Below, in pieces: positions 1 through 6,402 of a DNA stretch of 11,037 nt (within the stretch, counting starts at the first letter, position 1; each line of letters begins with the position of its first letter). Below the pieces are notes generated by a model. That model did not search any database. It was not told where the DNA came from and saw only the letters and a program-made list of their open reading frames with translations. The stretch is from contig DROK01000114.1 in assembly GCA_011321895.1 (NCBI GenBank), forward strand, positions 1-11,037, written 5' to 3'. The DNA comes from Thermodesulfatator atlanticus. Its GTDB lineage: Bacteria; Desulfobacterota; Thermodesulfobacteria; Thermodesulfobacteriales; Thermodesulfatatoraceae. The position numbers and the translations under genes are program-made.

Positions 1-565
1 AGGGCACTTCCATGATGGCCACGGTTAAGGCTTTTACGGGGTTGGCGGCAAAAATTTCCTTAAACTTCAGGAAATAGGCCTCCGGGTCATCAAACTTGGG
101 ACAGCCGATAAGGAGGTTTTGCCCGGCCAGGAGTTTCTGGTGAAAATCCGGATAGGAAAAACCCACACAGTCGGCGGCGATCAGGAGGGGGCGGTCTTTA
201 AGAAAAGGGGCCTGTGGGGGCACCAGCCTTATCTGGATGGGCCAGTGAGAAAGGGCCCCCTTGTGCTTAGAGGGGCCGAAAAACCTGGCCTGGGTGCCGG
301 GGCAGGCCTTGGCCTTCTGCTGGGCCTGGAAGGCTTCTACCATCTTTTCGTCAAAAGGGGCTGCTTCCCGCTCGACGAGTTTGATGGCCCCCCTGGGACA
401 GTGGCCCAGGCAGGCCCCCAGGCCGTCGCAAAGGGGTTCGGCAACCAGGCGGGCCTTGCCGTTGATAATCTGGATGGCCCCTTCGGCACAGGCCGGGACA
501 CATTGACCACAGCCGTCACAGAGCTCTTCGTCGATTTCCACGATGCGGCGCAAGATCTTGGCCAT
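1..565 (-). CDS. 4Fe-4S ferredoxin-type protein, C-terminus outside window
   Basis: This is an iron-sulfur electron-transfer or sensing protein, probably cytosolic (no signal peptide or membrane segment). It reads MAKILRRIVEIDEELCDGC at the start. Residues 16-26 give a complete C-x2-C-x2-C-x3-C cluster motif. A second ferredoxin motif at 46-56 reads CDGLGACLGHC, so the second of its four cysteines is Leu. Further cysteines lie at 88, 133 and 155 (GCPKFD), and the visible part ends in MEVP. In relatives I recall, a CC pair follows that point, so the missing part is probably short. The start at 565 has an AGGAG site about eight bases upstream. 188 codons are visible. Related ferredoxins (called frdX) sit beside the hybrid-cluster protein gene hcp in sulfate reducers; that link is from memory and hcp is not in the window. 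A perfect FNR-type palindrome lies upstream with class II spacing. The family is clear but the electron partner is unknown. Confidence 0.85.
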   Translation of the reverse strand, partial: MAKILRRIVEIDEELCDGCGQCVPACAEGAIQIINGKARLVAEPLCDGLGACLGHCPRGAIKLVEREAAPFDEKMVEAFQAQQKAKACPGTQARFFGPSKHKGALSHWPIQIRLVPPQAPFLKDRPLLIAADCVGFSYPDFHQKLLAGQNLLIGCPKFDDPEAYFLKFKEIFAANPVKALTVAIMEVP

Positions 566-591
566 TTTTAGACTCCTGCCTTTTTGTCTTA

Positions 592-597
592 AACATA
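592..597 (-). promoter_or_regulatory. Candidate -10 element for the 4Fe-4S gene
   Basis: On the minus strand this reads TATGTT, four of six matches to TATAAT. No good -35 hexamer precedes it. That is expected if the FNR-type site at 620-633 replaces the -35 as a class II activator site. The predicted transcription start near 585 leaves a leader of about 20 bases holding the AGGAG ribosome site. The element is weak taken alone; the spacing is what supports it. Confidence 0.45.
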
Positions 598-619
598 TTG
601 ATTTTTTCCACCTTTTTCT

Positions 620-633
620 TTGATCTGTATCAA
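620..633. promoter_or_regulatory. FNR/CRP-family operator, perfect palindrome
   Basis: TTGATCTGTATCAA matches the FNR/DNR-type consensus TTGAT-N4-ATCAA at all ten fixed bases. It lies in the 139-base gap between two divergent genes. Its centre (626.5) is 41-42 bases from a transcription start predicted near 585 on the minus strand, the classic class II activator position for the 4Fe-4S gene. An FNR, DNR or HcpR-like oxygen or nitric-oxide sensor is the likely binder; the regulator is not in this window. The site could also act on the chemotaxis gene on the plus strand. Confidence 0.75.
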
Positions 634-704
634 GTTCAGCACCTTTTAAGAAAAAACTTTTTCCTGACGAAATGATTTAAAAAATTCGGAGGAGGGCTGT
701 TAAC

Positions 705-2210
705 ATGAGTTTCGGTACGATAAAGGGCAAGCTCTTTGGGATCGTGGTGGTGATGTTCCTGATAAGTCTCGTTAACTGCGGCGTGATTTTTTTCTTCCTG
801 CACAAAAATACCAAAGACGCCCAATTGGTGAATCTCGCTGGCCGGCAAAGGATGCTTACTCAGCAGATAACCAAGCAGGTCCTGGAAAAAGACTTTGCCG
901 GGGTGCAAAAAAACATCGCCCTTTTTGAAGAGAGTCTAAAAATCTTAAAAGAAGGGGACCCGGCCCTGGGGCTTAAACCGGTCAAGGACCCGGCCATCCT
1001 TGCCGAATGGGAAAAGCTGGCAAACCTCTGGCGGGAATTTAAAGGGCACCTGGAAAAGGTCGTGGCTGGCACGGGTACCGAAGAGGACCTGCGCTATCTG
1101 CTGGACCACAACCTTGAACTTCTGGCCCAGGCCAACGCGCTCACCAAAAAGTTTGAAGAGGCGGCGGTTAAGGGACTTCACCAACTGAAGGCCATCCAAG
1201 TAGGTATCTTTGTTTTCACCCTTTTGGTGCTTGCAGTCATCTGGTGGATGGCGCAGCACAAGATCATTCGGCCGGTAGAGACGGCGGTTAGCCTGGTGGC
1301 CCGGGTGGCGGAAGGTGATTTTACCGTAAAGTTTCCCGCGGCCGGTGACGACGAGATAGGCCGCCTCCTGAAGGCCTTTGAAGGCATGGTGGCCCGCCTG
1401 CGGGAGACCATCGGTAACGTAGTGAAGACCTCACACCGGGTATACGAATCCTCCCAAGAGATCTACCGGGCCGGGGACGAGGTGGCTGCCACTGCCGGTC
1501 GTTTGTCCCAGGAAGGCCGGGAAGTAAAAGAGGCCGAGGAGGTAATCAGCGACAATATCAAGGCCGTTTCTTCTGCCTCCGAACAGATGGTAGAGGCCAT
1601 CACGGAGATCTCGCGCAACACCTCTGAGGCGGCCAAGATCGCCAACGACGCCGTCATCAAGGCCCAGGAGACCAACGAAATCGTAAATAAACTCAGTGTT
1701 TCTTCAGAAGAGGTAGGGGAGGTAATAAACCTTATTCAGAACATAGCTGAGCAAACCAACCTGCTTGCCTTAAACGCTACCATTGAGGCGGCCCGGGCCG
1801 GCGAAGCCGGCAAGGGCTTTGCCGTAGTGGCCAACGAGGTCAAGGAGCTCTCCCGCCAGACCACCGAGGCCACCGAGAAGATCGCCCGCAAGATCCAGGC
1901 CATCCAGACCGACGCCCGGGCCTCGGTCTCTGCCATCGAAGAGATCACCGAGATCATCAGCCGCATAAACGACATTTCCAATCTGATCGCCAGCGCCGTT
2001 GAAGAACAGACCGCCATGATGGGTGAGATCAGTCAGGCGGCTAACACCGCTACGGAGAGTTCGGAAGAAATCAAGGAAAAGATCGACAAGATGGTCCGGG
2101 CCATCGAAGATACCGCGGCCAAGGGAGAACACAGCCGGGAACTTTCCGAAGAGATGACCCGCCTGGCCAAGAGGCTAAAAGAGCTGGCCTCCCGCTTCAA
2201 GTGCGAATAA
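705..2210 (+). CDS. Methyl-accepting chemotaxis protein with NarX/PilJ-like sensor region
   Basis: This is a membrane transducer that would signal to CheA/CheW. Residues 10-32 form the first membrane helix. The external sensor (about 33-165) contains [15 protein letters not shown] at 41-55, which resembles the P-box of NarX nitrate sensors and the PilJ N-terminal domain. The second helix is at 167-187, followed by a HAMP region (about 188-240). The helical signalling domain has the invariant hairpin tip around 349-385, including [18 protein letters not shown]. There is no C-terminal NWETF-like tether for CheR/CheB. Length (501) is normal. The start has a strong GGAGGAGG site eight bases upstream. 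No che gene is nearby, so it is an orphan receptor. The ligand is not proven: nitrate or nitrite is suggested by the P-box-like motif and the FNR-type operator upstream, but many PilJ-type sensors bind other ligands. Confidence 0.92.
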   Translation: MSFGTIKGKLFGIVVVMFLISLVNCGVIFFFLHKNTKDAQLVNLAGRQRMLTQQITKQVLEKDFAGVQKNIALFEESLKILKEGDPALGLKPVKDPAILAEWEKLANLWREFKGHLEKVVAGTGTEEDLRYLLDHNLELLAQANALTKKFEEAAVKGLHQLKAIQVGIFVFTLLVLAVIWWMAQHKIIRPVETAVSLVARVAEGDFTVKFPAAGDDEIGRLLKAFEGMVARLRETIGNVVKTSHRVYESSQEIYRAGDEVAATAGRLSQEGREVKEAEEVISDNIKAVSSASEQMVEAITEISRNTSEAAKIANDAVIKAQETNEIVNKLSVSSEEVGEVINLIQNIAEQTNLLALNATIEAARAGEAGKGFAVVANEVKELSRQTTEATEKIARKIQAIQTDARASVSAIEEITEIISRINDISNLIASAVEEQTAMMGEISQAANTATESSEEIKEKIDKMVRAIEDTAAKGEHSRELSEEMTRLAKRLKELASRFKCE

Positions 2211-2215
2211 TCCTT

Positions 2216-2247
2216 CTTTGGGCCGTCCCGCAAGGGGCGGCCTAAAG
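2216..2247 (+). terminator. Hairpin terminator of the chemotaxis gene
   Basis: A 14-base-pair stem (arms 2216-2229 and 2234-2247, with two G-U pairs) closes on the tetraloop GCAA, a stable GNRA loop. The two wobbles pair only in plus-strand RNA, so the fold serves the upstream chemotaxis gene. A run of six T lies a few bases after the stem rather than right at its foot. The hairpin overlaps the stop codon of the convergent ThiF-like gene and may separate the two transcripts. Confidence 0.65.
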
Positions 2248-3162
2248 CCCCAGTTTTTTCTTCAAATAAAAGAATTTTAGGCGTTGTAAGGGGTGTTTGT
2301 TACCCCCCTTTAGATAACCCAGGTGAAACCGGTGCAGATAGAGGTCATAGATAAGGTAATGAGGCGCGGGCTTAAGCCCCGGCCTTTTTAAGATGATGCG
2401 TACGGCTTCCATGGCCGCCAGGGCGCTGCACAGGTAGCAGGCGATGACCGAGGCCGGCCCCTTGCCCTCCTTCATGTTTATGCTTGAGAGGTCAAGGTAT
2501 TTCAGGAAGAAGGGTTTGGGGGCCAGGCCCAGGGCGAAAAGCAGGGCCTTTTCCTGAGGAGACATGTCGTCTTTGATGGCAAAGTATTCGCTAAAAGAGG
2601 GGCTTTTTTCCGGGTCAAAGACCAGAAGCGCGGCGCTGAAGGCCAGGGGCCCGGCGGTGACCACCGGGATTTTGAGGGTGCGGGCCGTATCGTAGAGGAG
2701 TTTACGGGCCTCAAGGGCGAAAAACTCGATCCCGTCCAGAACCACGTCTGCCCCCGTAAGAAAGGCCCTGGCGTTTTCCGGCGTGAGCCCTTCTTCATAA
2801 AATTCGATCTTTAAAAAGGGGTTGATGCGAAAGGCCTCCTCCAGCATCACCCGTCCTTTGGGCCGGCCCAGGGTGTCCACCCGGGCGCCATACTGGCGCG
2901 AAAGGTTGCGGGGTTCAAAGACGTCAAACTCGGCGATCTTAAAGCGCCCAACCCCGCTGCGCACCAGGCTGATGAAATGGGTACCACCCACCCCACCCAG
3001 CCCCGGGATGGCCACCGTGGCCTGGCGGAGGCGTTCTTGCTCCGCCGGGGTAAAGAGCCCCTGCTGGGCGGAGAAGGCCTCTTGCCAGAAGGCCTCTTCG
3101 TCTTTAAGACGGAAACGTAAGAGTTTTTGGCCCAGGGTGGACCTGCTCAGCAAAGACCACAT
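2242..3162 (-). CDS. ThiF/MoeB/HesA-family E1-like adenylyltransferase, atypical
   Basis: The family adenylates the C-terminus of ubiquitin-like sulfur carriers or related substrates. The nucleotide-binding loop GLGGVGG is at residues 54-60. The E1 core motif EPRNLSRQYG is at 83-92, followed by TLGRPK at 97-102, as in canonical members. After the strand IPVVTAG (165-171) the usual crossover segment carrying the catalytic cysteine and first zinc CxxC is replaced by PSFSEYFAIKDDM. The only cysteines are C242 and C245, so neither a tetra-cysteine zinc site nor an obvious thioester cysteine is present. The protein has 306 residues with an extended, basic C-terminus. The start has AAGGAG six bases upstream. 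The neighbour across a 45-base divergent gap is a DUF429 gene; no thiS or moaD is visible. The fold is secure but the substrate is unknown. Confidence 0.85.
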   Translation of the reverse strand: MWSLLSRSTLGQKLLRFRLKDEEAFWQEAFSAQQGLFTPAEQERLRQATVAIPGLGGVGGTHFISLVRSGVGRFKIAEFDVFEPRNLSRQYGARVDTLGRPKGRVMLEEAFRINPFLKIEFYEEGLTPENARAFLTGADVVLDGIEFFALEARKLLYDTARTLKIPVVTAGPLAFSAALLVFDPEKSPSFSEYFAIKDDMSPQEKALLFALGLAPKPFFLKYLDLSSINMKEGKGPASVIACYLCSALAAMEAVRIILKRPGLKPAPHYLIYDLYLHRFHLGYLKGGNKHPLQRLKFFYLKKKLGL

Positions 3163-3207
3163 GGAAAACTCCTTGGGGGTTTATCTTTTTTATCGGCGGC
3201 CTGGGCG

Positions 3208-3903
3208 ATGAGTGAAGTGTTTCTTTTAGGGGTTGACGGGTGTCGCAAAGGGTGGCTAGGGGTACTGGGCCGGTTTGAGCCGGAGAAAGGGAGGTTCTCG
3301 GGGGAGGAAGTCAGGGTGGTTCCCCGGCTGGCTGAGCTCTTGGCCTTGTCTGCTAAGGTAATAGCCATTGATATGCCCCTTGGTCTCCCTGAAGAATTTA
3401 CTCCTAAAGGGAGGCTTTGTGACCAGCTGGCCCGCCGGCTCCTGGGCCCCCGGGCGGCCACCATCTTTACCCCACCGCCGCGTCAGGCCTTTCTCTTTCA
3501 GGGCTACCGCAAACTCTACCAGGCCGGTGTCAAGCTTTCCCGGCAGAGTTTTAACCTGCTTGGCAAGATCAAGGAACTACATTCCCTCCTTGAATCTTCG
3601 GAGAAACTTCCGGTTTACGAAACCCATCCGGAACTGGTCTTTTGGTCCCTTAACCGGGCTCCTCTCCCTTCCAAGCACCGCCCGGAAGGGCTCAAGAAAC
3701 GGCTTGAGCTCCTGCTTAAGACCGGGCTTTTCAAAGATCTGCCTTCTCGTTTGGACCAGGTCCCGGCCACCTTGAAAGTCGACCTCCTTGACGCCTACGC
3801 CTGTCTGCTGGCGGCCAAACGCATCTTTAGCGGCGAAGCCCAGGTCTTACCCCCCAGGCCCCCCAGGGATCGCCGGGGGTTTCCCATGGCCATCTGGTTT
3901 TAA
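3208..3903 (+). CDS. DUF429 family protein, predicted RNase H-fold enzyme
   Basis: I recognise the DUF429 family, which has no settled function and is predicted to adopt an RNase H-like fold with possible nuclease activity. Visible motifs are GVDGCRKGW at residues 8-16, with the first core Asp; AIDMPLGLP at 53-61, with the second Asp; FTPPPR at 87-92; NLLGKI at 116-121; ETHPEL at 138-143; and DLLDAYAC at 192-199 near the C-terminus. Length is 231, normal for the family. I chose ATG at 3208 because it gives the usual family N-terminus. An in-frame ATG at 3127 would run through the divergent gene's start. The ribosome site before 3208 is poor, so expression may be low. The end overlaps the stop codon of the convergent symporter gene. 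Confidence 0.85.
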   Translation: MSEVFLLGVDGCRKGWLGVLGRFEPEKGRFSGEEVRVVPRLAELLALSAKVIAIDMPLGLPEEFTPKGRLCDQLARRLLGPRAATIFTPPPRQAFLFQGYRKLYQAGVKLSRQSFNLLGKIKELHSLLESSEKLPVYETHPELVFWSLNRAPLPSKHRPEGLKKRLELLLKTGLFKDLPSRLDQVPATLKVDLLDAYACLLAAKRIFSGEAQVLPPRPPRDRRGFPMAIWF

Positions 3904-5078
3904 GTGTAGCGGGCGATGATGCGGGCCCCGATCAGGTCTCCCCAGACGTTTACGCTGGTGCGCAGCATATCGAGGAAGCGGTCCACCGCCAGGATCAGCC
4001 CGATTCCTTCAAGCGGCAGACCCACCGTCTGGAGCACCATGGTCATGGTGACCAGCCCGGCGCTGGGAATCCCCGCGGCCCCGATGGAGGCCAAAGTGGC
4101 GGTCAGGAAGATGAGTATCTGCTGGCCCAGGGAAAGTTCTACTCCGCAGACGTTGGCGATAAACATGGCGGCCACCGCTTCGTAAAGGGCGGTGCCGTCC
4201 ATGTTCACCGTGGCCCCGAGGGGCAGGACGAAACCGGCTACTTTTTTGGGAATCCCGGCCTTTTCTTCCGCCACTTCGAGAGAAATGGGGAGGGTGGCGG
4301 CACTTGAGGCGGTGGAGAAGGCCACCAGGAGGGCCTCCCTTACTTTCAGAAAGAATTGCCAGGGTTTTTCCCGGGCAAACAGGAAAAGGAGCAGGGCCAG
4401 GGTACCGGCGGCGTGGAGGAAAAGCCCCAGGACCACCGTCAATACGTAGGAAGAAAGCTCAAGGAGGGGGCTTAGGCCTTTTTCAGCCACCAGTTTGGCC
4501 ACGATGGCAAAGACCCCGGCGGGGGTGAGATAGATGATCCAGCGGATGAGGACGATCAAGGCGTCGTTTAGGGCTTCAAAGAAGTCAAAGAGCAGGCGCT
4601 GGCGCCCTTTCGGCAGGGAAAGCGTGGCCAGCCCGAAGGCCAGGGCAAAGAAGATGATGGGCAGGACCTCTCCTTCGGCCACACTCTTTACGGGATTTTG
4701 GGGAATGAGGCTGAGCACCAGGTCGCTAAGGGTAAAGGTCTTAAGCGAGGGGGCCTCCCTTAGAAAGACGGCCTTAGCGCCAGGCCTTATCAGGTTTACC
4801 AAGATGAGACCGGCTATTACCGCCAGCGAAGTCGTGGCCAGATAATAAATGAGGGTTTTGACCCCCAGGTTTTTGACCCGGGCGATGCTTCCTAGCCCCG
4901 AGACACTGGTGTAGACGGAGGCCAGGATCAGGGGGGCGATGATCATCTTGAGGAGGCGCAGGAAGACGTCCCCGACAAGGCCTATTTTCAGGGCAAAAGC
5001 AGGCCAGTAAAGTCCGGTTAGTACGGCCAAACCCAGGGCGAGGAGGGTCTGGTTCTCAACGCTTCTTAAAAAGCGCAT
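3900..5078 (-). CDS. Dicarboxylate/amino-acid:cation symporter (DAACS family)
   Basis: This is an inner-membrane transporter that takes up glutamate, aspartate or a C4-dicarboxylate with Na+ or H+. Length (392) and hydrophobicity fit the GltPh/GltP/DctA fold. The serine-rich hairpin 1 motif FSTASSAATLP is at 254-264, NMDGT at 292-296, and the hairpin 2 motif GIPSAG at 336-341. In the last core helix (366-381) D370, R373, T374, N377 and D381 match the GltPh substrate and sodium residues. The retained arginine points to acidic amino acids or dicarboxylates. The start at 5078 has only a weak AAGG site. An intrinsic terminator ends 26 bases upstream, leaving little room for a separate promoter, so expression may come from read-through of the Rrf2-reductase operon. 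The stop codon shares TTAA with that of the convergent DUF429 gene. Confidence 0.93.
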   Translation of the reverse strand: MRFLRSVENQTLLALGLAVLTGLYWPAFALKIGLVGDVFLRLLKMIIAPLILASVYTSVSGLGSIARVKNLGVKTLIYYLATTSLAVIAGLILVNLIRPGAKAVFLREAPSLKTFTLSDLVLSLIPQNPVKSVAEGEVLPIIFFALAFGLATLSLPKGRQRLLFDFFEALNDALIVLIRWIIYLTPAGVFAIVAKLVAEKGLSPLLELSSYVLTVVLGLFLHAAGTLALLLFLFAREKPWQFFLKVREALLVAFSTASSAATLPISLEVAEEKAGIPKKVAGFVLPLGATVNMDGTALYEAVAAMFIANVCGVELSLGQQILIFLTATLASIGAAGIPSAGLVTMTMVLQTVGLPLEGIGLILAVDRFLDMLRTSVNVWGDLIGARIIARYT

Positions 5079-5104
5079 ACCTTGCCCTTAACACGCCGGC
5101 GGCC

Positions 5105-5135
5105 AAAAAGAAAGGAGGGCCTTAAGAGGCCCTCC
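5105..5135 (-). terminator. Intrinsic terminator after the siroheme reductase gene
   Basis: A perfect nine-base-pair stem (arms 5114-5122 and 5127-5135; GGAGGGCCT against AGGCCCTCC) with a four-base loop is followed on the minus strand by TTTCTTTTT. It lies 27 bases after the reductase stop codon and 26 bases before the symporter start. It therefore ends the Rrf2-reductase transcript, or acts as a partial stop between that operon and the symporter. Confidence 0.9.
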
Positions 5136-5161
5136 TCAATTGGTAGCGAACCCAAAGAGAT

Positions 5162-5821
5162 TTAGCCGAGGACAGCCTTTTTGAATTCTTCGAACCCGAT
5201 ACGGTCGATGAGGCGGCCCAGACGGTCGGCCTTTTTGGCGTTTTCCTCGTAGAATTTGATGATCTTGGCGGCTATTTCCAGGGCCTCCTCGGTGGAGACG
5301 TTTTCAACCAAGGTCTGGGCCAGCCGCGGTCTGGCACCACCGCAACCTCCCACGCGCACCGTCCAACCCTTGGGCTTGCCGATAAACCCCAAATCCTTGA
5401 TGCAGGTTTCGGCACAATCGTTGATACAGCCGGCCACCCCGATCTTAAATTTGGCCGGCAGGGGGTGGCCGTGGTAGCGCTTATCAAGCTCGGCCCCGAG
5501 GTTTAATGAATCCTGTTGGCCGAGGCGGCAGAAGGTGGTGCCGGGGCAAACCTTGATGCTCCGGACACAGGCCCCCACCGCGGCCCCCGGGTCCACGCCC
5601 AGCTCCTGCCAGACGCGATCGATATCTTCTTCCTTGAGCCCTACCAGGGCTATCCGGTCAGCACTGGTGAGTTTCATGGCCTTAACGCCGTATTTTTCGG
5701 CAATGTCTGCTATTTTGCGCAGAAACTCCGGCGTCACCACCCCTAAAGGAACATGGGGCACGATGGCGTAGGTTTCTTTGTCACGTTGCAGGACTGCTCC
5801 TTTCTCACCGTCTTTCAACAT
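5162..5821 (-). CDS. Small siroheme 4Fe-4S sulfite/nitrite reductase, assimilatory (low-spin) type
   Basis: This protein resembles the small single-subunit sulfite reductase of Desulfovibrio (about 219 residues, low-spin siroheme), which reduces sulfite to sulfide and can also act on nitrite. It has 219 residues. The ferredoxin-like half contains TSADRIALVG (52-61). The coupled siroheme/4Fe-4S ligands are C92-x5-C98 (CPGTTFC) and C132-x3-C136 (CINDC), the standard motif, with all four cysteines present. Extra cysteines are at 85, 140 and 160. There is no membrane segment, so it is cytosolic. A near-ideal AAGGAGGT site lies five bases before the start. The gene follows the Rrf2 regulator by 14 bases, so the two are surely co-transcribed, and an intrinsic terminator follows. 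The true dissimilatory enzyme (DsrAB) is larger and not here. Whether sulfite or nitrite is the physiological substrate cannot be told from sequence. Confidence 0.88.
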   Translation of the reverse strand: MLKDGEKGAVLQRDKETYAIVPHVPLGVVTPEFLRKIADIAEKYGVKAMKLTSADRIALVGLKEEDIDRVWQELGVDPGAAVGACVRSIKVCPGTTFCRLGQQDSLNLGAELDKRYHGHPLPAKFKIGVAGCINDCAETCIKDLGFIGKPKGWTVRVGGCGGARPRLAQTLVENVSTEEALEIAAKIIKFYEENAKKADRLGRLIDRIGFEEFKKAVLG

Positions 5822-5835
5822 GTTCTACCTCCTTT

Positions 5836-6255
5836 TTAAGTTAGTATATTTTGGGCGTCTTTAAGGGTTGTTTGGGAAAAATGTTCTTTTACCAGCCGGT
5901 TTACGTCCTCCAGCAAATTGCCAAGCAGGCATCTTTCTCCGTCGCATAAGGGCTCCTTAAAGAGACAACGCTGGTATTTGAGGGGCCCGTGGATCACTTC
6001 AAAGATCTCAAGGAGGGTGATTTCCTCTGGCTTTTTGGCCAGCTGGTACCCCCCTTTGGGGCCCCTGGTGGCTTTGAGCAACCCGGCCCGGGCCAGGGCC
6101 TGGAGCACCTTAGAGAGGTGGGCTTCAGAAGCCCTGAGACGTCGGGCAATCTCCTTAACCCGTTTAGGGGTGTCCGGGGTACTGGAAAGGTACGCCATGG
6201 CGTGTAACCCCAACGAAAGTGCCTCTGAAATCCTCAGTATGCTGTCGGCCATCAT
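5836..6255 (-). CDS. Rrf2-family transcriptional regulator with likely Fe-S cluster
   Basis: This is a dimeric winged-helix regulator of the Rrf2 family (relatives IscR, NsrR, CymR). The N-terminal ILRISEALSLGLHAMAYL is typical, the helix-turn-helix spans about 32-55, and the wing contains RGPKGGY at 64-70. Cysteines 97, 104 and 109 form C-x6-C-x4-C, close to but not identical with the three-cysteine cluster sites of IscR and NsrR. This suggests sensing of iron-sulfur state, redox or nitric oxide. I chose ATG at 6255 (MMADS; 6252 is equally possible) because AAGGA lies five bases upstream. An earlier in-frame ATG at 6291 falls inside the promoter. The regulator is first in an operon with the siroheme reductase, so autoregulation and control of that enzyme are likely. 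The exact signal is not known. Confidence 0.88.
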   Translation of the reverse strand: MMADSILRISEALSLGLHAMAYLSSTPDTPKRVKEIARRLRASEAHLSKVLQALARAGLLKATRGPKGGYQLAKKPEEITLLEIFEVIHGPLKYQRCLFKEPLCDGERCLLGNLLEDVNRLVKEHFSQTTLKDAQNILT

Positions 6256-6281
6256 CCAAATCCTTAAAGTATTTTGGTGTT

Positions 6282-6309
6282 TAAATATCACAATATTTTA
6301 AAATGTCAA
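6282..6309 (-). promoter_or_regulatory. Promoter and candidate operator of the Rrf2-reductase operon
   Basis: On the minus strand a perfect -35 TTGACA (6304-6309) is followed after 16 bases by a -10-like TATTTA (6282-6287). Between them lies an inverted repeat, AAATAT-CACA-ATATTT (6283-6298), overlapping the -10. That is where an autorepressing Rrf2 protein would be expected to bind. A second near-palindrome, CAATTTTAAATTTG (6313-6326), lies just upstream of the -35. The -35 is convincing; the operator assignment is inference. Confidence 0.6.
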
Positions 6310-6402
6310 GAACAATTTTAAATTTGAAGTATGACCAAAGTGGGGTTAAAAGGGGCCGAAATTATTTGAATGAGAGAGTAAAAGGGGATCCATTCCCAGA
6401 TA

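Noticed and set aside
119..571. A 150-residue open frame on the plus strand
   Set aside because: It is antisense to the 4Fe-4S protein, whose cysteine motifs, start and ribosome site are convincing.
640..700. A sigma-28 or sigma-54 promoter for the chemotaxis gene
   Set aside because: Neither the sigma-28 nor the sigma-54 consensus is matched well; only an A/T-rich TTTAAA near 676 is visible without a -35 partner.
3127..3207. Extension of the DUF429 gene to the ATG at 3127
   Set aside because: The added residues overlap the start of the divergent ThiF-like gene and precede the normal DUF429 N-terminus.
6256..6291. Extension of the Rrf2 gene to the in-frame ATG at 6291
   Set aside because: It would place the coding start inside the promoter and operator, and the family normally begins near the (M)MADSILRIS sequence, which also has the better ribosome site.
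6380..6397. A terminator after plsY
   Set aside because: The stem is only four pairs (GGGA/TCCC) with a short TTTT tail, too weak to call.
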